A stretch of 64,000 nucleotides of DNA, taken from Paenibacillus ferrarius (GTDB lineage: Bacteria > Bacillota > Bacilli > Paenibacillales > NBRC-103111). Positions within the stretch are counted from its first letter, which is position 1. Every line of letters starts with the position of its first letter. Of the stretch, positions 1-6,626 are shown piece after piece. The DNA is taken from contig NZ_MBTG01000032.1 in NCBI RefSeq assembly GCF_002027705.1, positions 1 to 64,000 of the forward strand. Direction: 5' to 3'. Position numbers and translations under genes: made by a program. Under the pieces are notes generated by a model. That model searched no databases, was not told the DNA's origin, and saw only the letters and a program-made list of their open reading frames with translations.

Positions 1-1
1 A

Positions 2-85
2 CTGCCCGTTAGTTGAGAAAAGGCAACCGATCGTCTGACCGGTTGCCTTGATGATTCACTGATTAAACTAAAGTATCCGTTAAAA
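2..85 (+). repeat. Dispersed cassette-type repeat, copy 1
   Basis: The copy starts with CTGCCCGTTAGTTGA, continues into a strong hairpin at 19-49 (AAGGCAACCG against CGGTTGCCTT) and ends in a degenerate second box around 58-85. The order box, hairpin, box is the same as in the copies at 4008, 45631 and 53655. It lies about 120 bp beyond the stop of the minus-strand DUF899 gene, so the hairpin may also end that transcript. Confidence 0.6.
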
Positions 86-206
86 GGCAGCCAGCCTCAG
101 CTGACTTCCTTCTCCTGCTGTTCAGGGAATGCTTCCGAAAAAGTGATGATAGCTATCGCTCGAAAATCCAGCAATTCATCAAGTTTGTTCCTTCCTCGGG
201 TCACAC

Positions 207-872
207 TTAGTATTCATCGTGCAGCCGCCACCACGTATAAGGCGGTGTTTGCGGCCAACCCTCAGGTGAATCCTCCCAGTCTTCCTGGCGCCCGTATGGT
301 GTCAGATCAAGGAAATTGAAGTCAGCTCTGAGCCTGTCAACACCACGAGCCGTCGTGTAATAGGTGCGATAAACTTGTTCGCCATCACGGAGAAAGACAC
401 TCAGGCCGAATCCACTACCTGCACCACAGTCCATGTTAAAGTTGTTGCCATTCGAAGAGAACCAGGGTACAGTCCAACGCATGCGCCTCTTGTAGGGCTC
501 GATCTGTAATAATGGTGCAGGGGAGACTAGAACAAGGGTCGTATCACGAGCATGCAGATGAGCAAGATGGCCAATATTGTCTACAAATGACGAGCAACCT
601 CTGCAACGTTGGTCCGATCCCGGAGCCATCATGAAGTGGTAGACGATTAACTGCCGTCGGCCGTCGAATAGATCAATAAGATTCGCTGTACCGTTCGGGC
701 CCTCAAATACGTAATCTTTATCGATCCTTACCATCGGCAACATGCGACGTTCTGCAGCCAGTGCATCCAAAGCGCGAGTGAGTTCTTTCTCTTTGACTAG
801 CAGATCTTCTCGAGCAGCCAGCCACTCTTGTTCTGAAACGATTTGTGGAAGTGCTGTTTGGTTCGATGTCAT
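207..872 (-). CDS. DUF899 family thioredoxin-like protein
   Basis: A 221-residue soluble protein of the DUF899 family, whose members have a thioredoxin-like fold and no firmly established reaction. An N-terminal helix (residues about 14-45) is followed by the fold, with the conserved stretch around FMMAPGSDQRCRGCSSF holding two cysteines in a C-x-x-C arrangement and a tryptophan/tyrosine-rich C-terminus (TPPYTWWRLHDEY) typical of the family. A GGAGGAGCC ribosome site lies just before the ATG. It stands alone on the minus strand with a dispersed repeat behind it. A redox or detoxification role is inference only. Confidence 0.8.
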   Translation of the reverse strand: MTSNQTALPQIVSEQEWLAAREDLLVKEKELTRALDALAAERRMLPMVRIDKDYVFEGPNGTANLIDLFDGRRQLIVYHFMMAPGSDQRCRGCSSFVDNIGHLAHLHARDTTLVLVSPAPLLQIEPYKRRMRWTVPWFSSNGNNFNMDCGAGSGFGLSVFLRDGEQVYRTYYTTARGVDRLRADFNFLDLTPYGRQEDWEDSPEGWPQTPPYTWWRLHDEY

Positions 873-989
873 TTGGCTCCTCCTTGAAATTATTCTAAGT
901 ATCCCTTTAAATTATAACATTTTGAAATATTTGTGATTTATTGTGAATTGCGCATTTAATATTATGAAAATCTGCCCGTGAACAGGCTG

Positions 990-1161
990 CCGATCTTAAA
1001 AAAGTTTTACTCTACGCCACTCACCCCATTGTTTGATGGTACATATGTTTCCATATGCTCTAACTTTAGACCTGTACATTCGGAAGTTCGTCAGTTCGCT
1101 TCTATGCGAGCATTCTCACCATATCCAGTTTCTCAGCCGCGCGACATATCCGTTGGCGCAC
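990..1161 (-). mobile_element. Group II intron, 5' fragment (domain I)
   Basis: Read on the minus strand from 1161, the sequence begins GTGCGCCAACGGATATGTC and goes on with blocks such as GAATGCTCGCATAGAAG and CGAACTGACGAACTTCC. GTGYG is the known 5' consensus of bacterial group II introns, and this layout resembles domain I of those introns. It stops about 170 nt in, where the dispersed repeat begins, so it is a truncated relic without reverse transcriptase or domain V. Recognition is by memory of the family, without an alignment. Confidence 0.5.
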
Positions 1162-1428
1162 CTTTTTTTTTCTCAAAATGGCTCTAGCCTTCGTTCTGCC
1201 GAATCTACCTGTACTTCACACCTCATGCTCTGTTAAACATGACACGCGCAGGAGTGTTGGCGGGATGGTTTCAGGATACATGGTTCCGTCATTCCCATCC
1301 TCGGTTGTAAAGTTGAGATCACTGCCGTAATCTCCTGCTTTTCGCACTGTATGGTGCTTATGGCAGAACTTGTCGTACTTTCCCGTTAGCTGAATAACAC
1401 CACCAGTTTTGTCTAGTAAGCAAGGCAA

Positions 1429-1461
1429 AAAGCAGCTGAATTATTTCTGATCAGCTGCTTT
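1429..1461 (-). terminator. Terminator hairpin behind the VOC gene
   Basis: Stem AAAGCAGCTGA against TCAGCTGCTTT with an 11-nt loop; on the minus strand it is followed by T-rich sequence. It sits 20 bp beyond the stop of the VOC gene and would end the ArsR-AHSA1-VOC transcript. Confidence 0.75.
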
Positions 1462-1480
1462 AGTAACTTATGAAATTATC

Positions 1481-1855
1481 TTATTTCTTTTCCGAAACAG
1501 CAAAATAATTTTCTTCATCATCTGCAAAGTTAAAAATTCTGCCGGATGGAAGTTCCATAATGTCTCCAACCTTGATACTTTTGTTCTTGAGATCACTGTA
1601 CAACGCATCGAAATTGTCTGTGTAATACATGATGGATGGTGTTCCGAGATTCATTTCAGGGTTCATTTTCGCAATGAGCTCCTTACTATGAAGAACAATA
1701 CTAGTTGCTGCACCCTTAGGAGCGACTTCAATCCATCTCATCGGTCCATTGGTTTCATCCGCGATGACCTCGAAACCTAGCTTTTCAGTCCAAAAATCTC
1801 TCGATGCGTCTTGGTTGTTCACATACAGCATAATTTGACCAATTTTGTTTAACAT
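1481..1855 (-). CDS. VOC superfamily (glyoxalase/bleomycin-resistance type) protein
   Basis: A 124-residue protein of the vicinal oxygen chelate superfamily: the start IGQIMLYVNNQDASRDFWTEKLGFEV is the classic first beta-alpha-beta module, and a second module ends in NFADDEENYFAVSEK. Such proteins bind a metal in a cupped sheet and act as lyases, dioxygenases or drug-binding proteins; the substrate cannot be told. A ribosome site (AAGGAGTG) lies 8 bp before the ATG. It is the last gene of an operon with an ArsR repressor and an AHSA1-like protein, an arrangement common in Bacillales small-molecule response units. Confidence 0.85.
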   Translation of the reverse strand: MLNKIGQIMLYVNNQDASRDFWTEKLGFEVIADETNGPMRWIEVAPKGAATSIVLHSKELIAKMNPEMNLGTPSIMYYTDNFDALYSDLKNKSIKVGDIMELPSGRIFNFADDEENYFAVSEKK

Positions 1856-1897
1856 AATTTAAACACTCCTTATATTTGAATAATTTTGGGGTCAAGC

Positions 1898-2260
1898 CTA
1901 AAGCTTTCTTTCAATTGTGATTAGTGGCGCTGGCATATTCTCGTTGATATTGCCTTCGGCATCCGAAAAGTAATCGTTATAGATGATCTTTTCCGACTCT
2001 ACGATTTCCCTATAGATGCCGTAAAATTGACCTTGATTCTGATCAACGCACTTCATGCAGTAGTGCCAAACACCACCCGGACGGAAATCGATGGTACAAA
2101 CCGGGATTTCCCAGCCTTTCGGTCCCCACCAACGCTTGAGATGCTCAGCTTCCTTGAACATCTGGAAGACGAGATCTCGTGGCGCATCAAATACTCGCTC
2201 CAGCAACAGGAATCGATCGTTCTCTACATTCGAAACCATTGCGCTGTTAGACATTGACAT
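1898..2260 (-). CDS. AHSA1/SRPBCC-like protein, C-terminally shortened
   Basis: A START-like SRPBCC fold protein of the AHSA1 type: LLLERVFDAPRDLVFQMFKEAEHLKRWWGPKGW is the family signature and RPGGVWHYCM the second conserved block. Such domains bind hydrophobic ligands; those next to ArsR genes are often read as stress proteins. The start is taken at the ATG at 2260 because GGAGGGG lies 6 bp before it; the upstream ATG overlaps that site. Family members are about 150 residues, while this one ends at PLITIERKL after 120, where the usual last strand and helix should follow, so a 3' frameshift is likely. It lies 21 bp behind the ArsR gene. Confidence 0.7.
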   Translation of the reverse strand: MSMSNSAMVSNVENDRFLLLERVFDAPRDLVFQMFKEAEHLKRWWGPKGWEIPVCTIDFRPGGVWHYCMKCVDQNQGQFYGIYREIVESEKIIYNDYFSDAEGNINENMPAPLITIERKL

Positions 2261-2281
2261 TCCCCTCCTTCTCAAATGACT

Positions 2282-2629
2282 TTATGACTCTCTATCTTTG
2301 TTCTTGTTCTGCAGTTCACGCAAGTAATTGTCCAAGTTATCAAAGCGATCTTCCATAATGTGCCGGAAGGACTGCACCCAATTTTCCATCACTTGGAAGG
2401 ACTCAGACCGAAGCCTGTAAATCCGACGATTCATATCGACTCGTACTTCCACAATCCCGCAATCGCTAAGCACTTTTAAATGCTTCGACGCTTTTGCTTG
2501 ATACAGCCCCAGCCGATCGGCGATTTCACCTACGGTAAGAGGACCTTCGCGCAAAAGATGAACGATATTTATACGGTTTGTTTCAGCTAAAGCACTCAGC
2601 ATCGTCATGTCCATTCCGGACTTTATCAT
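2282..2629 (-). CDS. ArsR-family transcriptional regulator
   Basis: A 115-residue winged-helix repressor. The core runs from LSALAETNRINIVHLLREG through the recognition helix segment LGLYQAKASKHLKVLSDCGIVEV to the wing NRRIYRL. No cysteine pair of the metal-sensing ArsR type is visible, so the inducer is probably organic or the protein is of the SdpR-like group often paired with SRPBCC proteins. It heads the operon ArsR-AHSA1-VOC. A second ArsR gene of the same subgroup is divergent 295 bp away; the two share the SKHL and NRRIYRL blocks. Confidence 0.85.
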   Translation of the reverse strand: MIKSGMDMTMLSALAETNRINIVHLLREGPLTVGEIADRLGLYQAKASKHLKVLSDCGIVEVRVDMNRRIYRLRSESFQVMENWVQSFRHIMEDRFDNLDNYLRELQNKNKDRES

Positions 2630-2887
2630 GACATGTGACTCACCTCTTTATTTTGTGTCTTTATGTTTAATCATGTCCTTTGTTCAAGATAAATTTCATC
2701 CTGCGGCTTAAATATACGCCAAAAGGAATATACTCGTCAAGGAATATTCGAAATAAACTCATCCTAAAATCTTTGTATCTGATTTCAATATTCAAAGCAT
2801 CATAACGCTTTAACGAACGAGGGGGCGTTATCAGCCTGATCATCATATGTGAGAAACGATGGGAGCAAAAAATGATTTAAATATTCA

Positions 2888-2917
2888 TTGACAGGTATAT
2901 ACCTAAAAAGGTATATT
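2888..2917 (+). promoter_or_regulatory. Promoter with a palindromic operator in its spacer
   Basis: TTGACA at 2888-2893 and TATATT at 2912-2917 form a -35/-10 pair 18 bp apart. Between them lies a perfect 20-bp palindrome at 2897-2916 (ATATACCT, AAAA, AGGTATAT). A repressor bound there would block polymerase, as expected for autoregulation by the ArsR protein encoded next. The predicted transcription start, about 7 bp beyond the -10, falls on the A of the ATG at 2924. Confidence 0.65.
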
Positions 2918-2923
2918 CGACGC

Positions 2924-3253
2924 ATGAATTCGATCTGGAGTGCTATTGCTGAGCCCAATCGGCTCCGTATTGTGGAACTGCTGCGCCAAGGCGCACTTTC
3001 TGTAGGGGAAGTAGCTGATCATCTTGGCTTCAATCAGCCGCTGGCATCGAAGCATCTTCGCGTGTTTTGCGATGCTGGACTTGTTGAAATGAAAGCAGTC
3101 ACTAACCGTCGAATCTACAAACTTCTCCCCCAAGCTTTTATCGAAATTGACAGCTGGGTTGAGACTTATCTCCATCTATGGGAGGAGAGGTTCGACACGA
3201 TCAGGGTTATATCGCAGGAATTACAAGGGAAGGAAGTGAAGAGCGTTAGGTAG
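2924..3253 (+). CDS. ArsR-family transcriptional regulator
   Basis: A 109-residue winged-helix protein with the core SAIAEPNRLRIVELLRQGALSVGEVADHL, recognition helix FNQPLASKHLRVF and wing TNRRIYKL, close to the regulator at 2282. A TTG start at 2888 is possible but would put the codons over the -35 box and operator, and MNSIWSAIAEPNR from 2924 is the usual family start. No Shine-Dalgarno precedes 2924, and the promoter geometry predicts a leaderless message. The next gene, 134 bp on, encodes a DoxX-like membrane protein and may be its target. Confidence 0.8.
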   Translation: MNSIWSAIAEPNRLRIVELLRQGALSVGEVADHLGFNQPLASKHLRVFCDAGLVEMKAVTNRRIYKLLPQAFIEIDSWVETYLHLWEERFDTIRVISQELQGKEVKSVR

Positions 3254-3387
3254 TAATCCTGCAAGAATGTGTAGTCAAGAGATACTGGGAAAAATGGTTA
3301 AGGAGTACGGCGTGATCGAGAATCTAAATCGATACTTGATCGTTTTTGTAAAACCAATTGATGTAAACTTATGGAGGTTGAAATTCA

Positions 3388-3771
3388 ATGAAAAAAATTA
3401 TAATTCCTTACTGGATTTTTACTGTGCTACTTGTGTTATTTATGGGTGTAGGTGCGATTACTGATACTATAAAAGCAACTGATGCGGTTAAACTTTTCGA
3501 ACACTTAGGTTATCCCGATTACCTTCTTCCCTTTCTTGGAATCGCCAAGATATTAGGGGTCATAGCGATCCTTATTCCCGGCTTTCCACGAATCAAGGAG
3601 TGGGCATATGCCGGATTGCTCTTTGATTTGACAGGCGCCATGTATTCAACCATCGTTGTAGACGGCTTAACGGCTGGAATTAGTTTTCTACTTGGTTATA
3701 TTATGATCGCAGGATCCTATATTTATTATCATAGAAGATTGAAATCTGGCTTGTTGAATCAAACAAATTAA
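3388..3771 (+). CDS. DoxX-like membrane protein
   Basis: A 127-residue protein with four predicted membrane helices (about residues 5-25, 45-65, 72-90 and 95-113). The block HLGYPDYLLPFLGIAKILG after helix 1 is characteristic of the DoxX_2 subgroup. Function of this subgroup is poorly known; relatives have been linked to thiosulfate oxidation or redox complexes. GGAGG lies 12 bp upstream of the ATG, within a spacing still usable. It follows an ArsR gene on the same strand and is probably under its control. Confidence 0.8.
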   Translation: MKKIIIPYWIFTVLLVLFMGVGAITDTIKATDAVKLFEHLGYPDYLLPFLGIAKILGVIAILIPGFPRIKEWAYAGLLFDLTGAMYSTIVVDGLTAGISFLLGYIMIAGSYIYYHRRLKSGLLNQTN

Positions 3772-4007
3772 GTGAAGAAAGCAGAACACACACTTTAAGC
3801 ATTAAATGCCAATAAATATTCCAAGAGAAATGAATATATCCAAAACCATACAATTCATTCTCCCCCGTTTGACCAATTGGTATTTTCCAAATGTTCTTTG
3901 GCGAAGAAGGTAATACTATCCTGTCGCCATTTCGCCAGACAATATTCGGCGAAATATTATCGGCTTTGTTTGAGCAATGCTTTTTTTCGAAAACCTTATT
4001 GGAAGTA

Positions 4008-4098
4008 TCCTGCCCGTTACTTGAATGATAACAGGGAGCAGTTGCCGCGGCATTCTGCTCCCTGGTTGTTTTGAACTAACGTTTCTCGTTAGTTTAAT
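4008..4098 (+). repeat. Dispersed cassette-type repeat, best-preserved copy
   Basis: Complete copy: TATCCTGCCCGTTACTTGAA, hairpin at 4032-4064 (CAGGGAGCA against TGCTCCCTG with GCCGCGGC inside), then the palindromic box TTGAACTAACG, TTTCT, CGTTAGTTTAA at 4073-4098. The hairpin core GCAGTTGCCGCGGCATTCT recurs almost unchanged in the copy at 45631. The surrounding 3772-4145 holds nothing else recognisable. Confidence 0.75.
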
Positions 4099-4145
4099 CC
4101 CGTTCCTCAGAAACACAATTTGTGTGTGGCTATGTCATCGATATT

Positions 4146-4376
4146 TTAATACTCACCATTGTATTCTACAATGCTCGTTTGTTTGATGCGAGCAACGTGA
4201 TTTGGTATATATCTATTTTGTGCATTCTGTGATAGACCTTCTATATAATTAATTGCGGCTTCAACCATATCATCAGTTAAAAAAACTCTTTCATCCAAAA
4301 AACCGCTCAATAATGATGAATCATCACCTTTTAACTCTGGCACAAAACTACCGTGGAGTCGAGTTCGGGAAGCCAA
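4146..4376 (-). CDS. Small hypothetical protein
   Basis: A 76-residue open frame starting MASRTRLHGSFVPELKGDD and ending QTSIVEYNGEY. It matches no family I recognise. No clear Shine-Dalgarno precedes the ATG and the sequence just upstream (4377-4620) shows short open pieces in other frames, so it may be the C-terminal remnant of a longer gene. It fits the local pattern of a lone minus-strand gene followed by a dispersed repeat, whose box lies 48 bp behind the stop. Confidence 0.3.
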   Translation of the reverse strand: MASRTRLHGSFVPELKGDDSSLLSGFLDERVFLTDDMVEAAINYIEGLSQNAQNRYIPNHVARIKQTSIVEYNGEY

Positions 4377-4621
4377 TTGCGTTTGAGAACAATCGGTAAG
4401 GTTTTGGATTATTCGTAAGTTGGTTCGAGAAACTTACGACCGATCAGGAAATACAACTTTTTAGTACGAATCGTTTCTCTTGTAAGTGATAGCTGCTCAA
4501 AGAAAATACTTCATATTCCTTACTGACCCCCAGATTACCCTCCAATGAGCGCACCGGCTCTGTTTATATGGTGAATCAAGTGGAAAATATCGTATCGGTT
4601 ATTCGCGGGTAAACGGAAAGA

Positions 4622-4655
4622 AAGGCCACCTGGCGTCAATGACGCCAAGTGGCCT
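4622..4655 (-). terminator. Terminator hairpin behind the broken hydrolase
   Basis: Long stem GGCCAC-TGGCGTCA against TGACGCCA-GTGGCC, 20 bp beyond the stop of the hydrolase pseudogene. The 240 bp to its left (4377-4620) hold no gene or other structure I can support. Confidence 0.65.
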
Positions 4656-4675
4656 ATTGGTTTGCGATGCGCAGG

Positions 4676-5633
4676 CTACGTCCGAATATACTTCGCGATA
4701 AATGAGGTGACGCGGTTTTCGTATCCGGTCGGATCCGTTTGGTACGCTTTGGCGTGGCGGGCCTTGGGGACGACGAACAGCTCCTTCTTGCCGCCGGCGG
4801 CATCGTACAGCTCGCCGACCATCTCGAACGGCACGAACGTGTCGGCATCTCCGTGAATGAACAGTACGGGGAGCTTCGTTCGCCGTACCTGCTCAAGCGC
4901 CGACGCTTCCGCGAAGCCCTAACCGGCACGCATTTTCGTCAGCAGGCTCGTGCTCTGCACGAGCGGGAAGCTCGGCAGATGGTACAGGCGGTTGATCTGG
5001 TAGCTTAATTCGTCTTTGACCGACGTGTAACCACAGTCGGCAACGACCACCTTGACATTTGCGGGCAGCCGTTCTCCGCTCGTCATCAGCACTGTGGCGC
5101 CACCCATCGACACGCCATGCTGGACGATTTCGGCATCGGCACCAACTTTTCCGATCATCAGATCGATCCACTTCACGTAATCTTTGCGGTCCAGCCATCC
5201 AACCCGGTATAATCGCCTTCGCTCTCGCCGTGTCCGCGGTCGTCCGGCATGAGCACGTTATAGCCGAGCTTATCATGGTAAAAGGCGGCATAAATGCCCA
5301 TATCTTTGGCTTTTCCGGCGTATCCATGGGCGATGATGACCGTTTTCTTCGTCGGCGCAGGCGCATGCCAGTAGTAGCCGCGAAGCTTCAATCCGTCGTC
5401 TGATGTCAGCTCCATCTCTTCGTATGGATGCGAGTCGATCCACGCCTTGCCGTCCACGTTAAAGCCGGCTGCGGCAGGCCTCGCTCCCAAATCGGGGCTG
5501 CTCAACAAGAAAACTTTCGGCGTCCGTTCAACCGCCAGATGATAAAAGTAAAAGCCCCCCCGACATCGGCGCTCACCAGCAAGGCGACGACGATTCCCGC
5601 GGCGGCGAGCCATTTCTTCGTTCTTTTCTTCAA
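4676..5633 (-). pseudogene. Membrane-anchored alpha/beta hydrolase, three lesions
   Basis: Joined over its lesions this encodes a roughly 310-residue alpha/beta hydrolase: N-terminal anchor (TKKWLAAAGIVVALLVSA), oxyanion region IIAHGYAG, nucleophile elbow GVSMGG, acid in FIHGDAD and histidine in KARHAK, all present. A TTG start at 5633 has GGGGGGAAG before it. Lesions: a frame change in the G-run near 5560, another near 5175-5190 between DYTGLDG and KDYVKWIDL, and an in-frame TAG at 4920-4922 after KMRAG. All three catalytic residues survive, so decay is recent or the lesions are sequence errors. Its GC is clearly higher than the flanking repeat regions. Confidence 0.8.
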
Positions 5634-5770
5634 TTGCTTCCCCCCCCATGCAACGTGCGGTAGTTCTGTTGTTTCGTAGTTCTATCACACGAATAGCACT
5701 TTACCTGTTTTACTAATGACGGGAAAAGCTTTGAGATCATCCAGTGGATGCGTTTTACCACGCTTGCCCC

Positions 5771-6607
5771 CTACTCCAAAAACATGCTTTGCAAGGCTTC
5801 CCGTCTTTGATCGGTCAAGCCGAATTCTTCAGAAAAATAAGTGTCAACATTGCCATACGTCTTCTTGATCGATCCTAAAACGGCTTCCATGAATTGTTCT
5901 TTGACCCCAAATATGTGTTCTATATTTTTTAATTCTGCTTCATTCACATGTTCGGCAATCTGGTTCAACATTTTCTCATTGAATGCTTTCATCGTTTCGT
6001 TGGTGAGCAGATAGTCTTCCATCACCGTTTGTTCCGGGACGCCGAGCGCCAGTAAGATCAAGGCGGCACCGACTCCCGTACGGTCCTTGCCCGCTGTGCA
6101 ATGATGCAGAAGCCCAAGGTTGTCCGAATGCTGGATCAATTCTATTAGCCGTTTATATGACGGATTGCCGAGCGGGAGCTTTGTATAAACTTCCATCATC
6201 ATCGTATCTGCGCGAAATTGTTTGAAATAGCCGCTTTTGATCATATCGGCGATATCACGTTGGTTTCGATCGGCGTTCCCAGCATCTCCCGACATGTTGA
6301 TTCGAGATGCTTGATCTGCTTGAATAGCAGCAATGCGAATATTTTTTGCACCGGCAAAAACCGGATCCGGTTTCTTTTGCGCTTCATAGTCATTGCGGTA
6401 ATCGAAAATCGTTTTGATATTCAAGGCTTGAACAGCCGCTAAATCTTGCTCCGTCAAACCGGTCAATTCATCGGAACGGAAGAAAATACCATATTTGACT
6501 TTCCTTCCATCGGCAGTTTGATAGCCTCCCATATCGCGGAAATTATGTGTTCCTTCGAGAACGATTATTCTCTGCCCCGGATACGCCCCATCACGTGTTG
6601 TTGACAT
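5771..6607 (-). CDS. Tyrosine/serine protein phosphatase (Y_phosphatase3 type)
   Basis: A 278-residue phosphatase of the family that includes bacterial dual-specificity and phosphoinositide phosphatases. The P-loop is complete, HC-TAGKDR-TG with catalytic Cys170 and Arg176, and the N-terminal block GTHNFRDMGGYQTADGRKVKYG is diagnostic. Start at 6607 is preferred over an upstream ATG because GAGGTGA stands 7 bp before it. It begins 20 bp behind the GH2 gene and is the last gene of sugar locus 1, so it probably shares that transcript; a role in sugar-phosphate or regulatory dephosphorylation is only inference. Confidence 0.85.
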   Translation of the reverse strand: MSTTRDGAYPGQRIIVLEGTHNFRDMGGYQTADGRKVKYGIFFRSDELTGLTEQDLAAVQALNIKTIFDYRNDYEAQKKPDPVFAGAKNIRIAAIQADQASRINMSGDAGNADRNQRDIADMIKSGYFKQFRADTMMMEVYTKLPLGNPSYKRLIELIQHSDNLGLLHHCTAGKDRTGVGAALILLALGVPEQTVMEDYLLTNETMKAFNEKMLNQIAEHVNEAELKNIEHIFGVKEQFMEAVLGSIKKTYGNVDTYFSEEFGLTDQRREALQSMFLE

Positions 6608-6626
6608 AAGTATCACCTCATAGTGT

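Larger units (their letters stand above)
873..1480. other. Gene-free stretch with intron and repeat remains
   Basis: About 600 bp without a supported gene. It holds a partial dispersed repeat at 972-1000 (TGCCCGT followed by AGGCTGCCGATC), a group II intron 5' fragment at 990-1161 on the minus strand and a terminator at 1429-1461. The piece 1200-1428 is open on the minus strand for 70 codons but has no ribosome site and no recognisable protein; it may be more intron or target sequence. Confidence 0.5.

Noticed and set aside
978..1236. Two overlapping plus-strand open frames of 67-69 codons
   Set aside because: They lie on the complement of the group II intron fragment, have no ribosome site and read like translated intron.
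1216..1428. A 70-codon minus-strand open frame
   Set aside because: No ribosome site and no family; more likely intron or target sequence.
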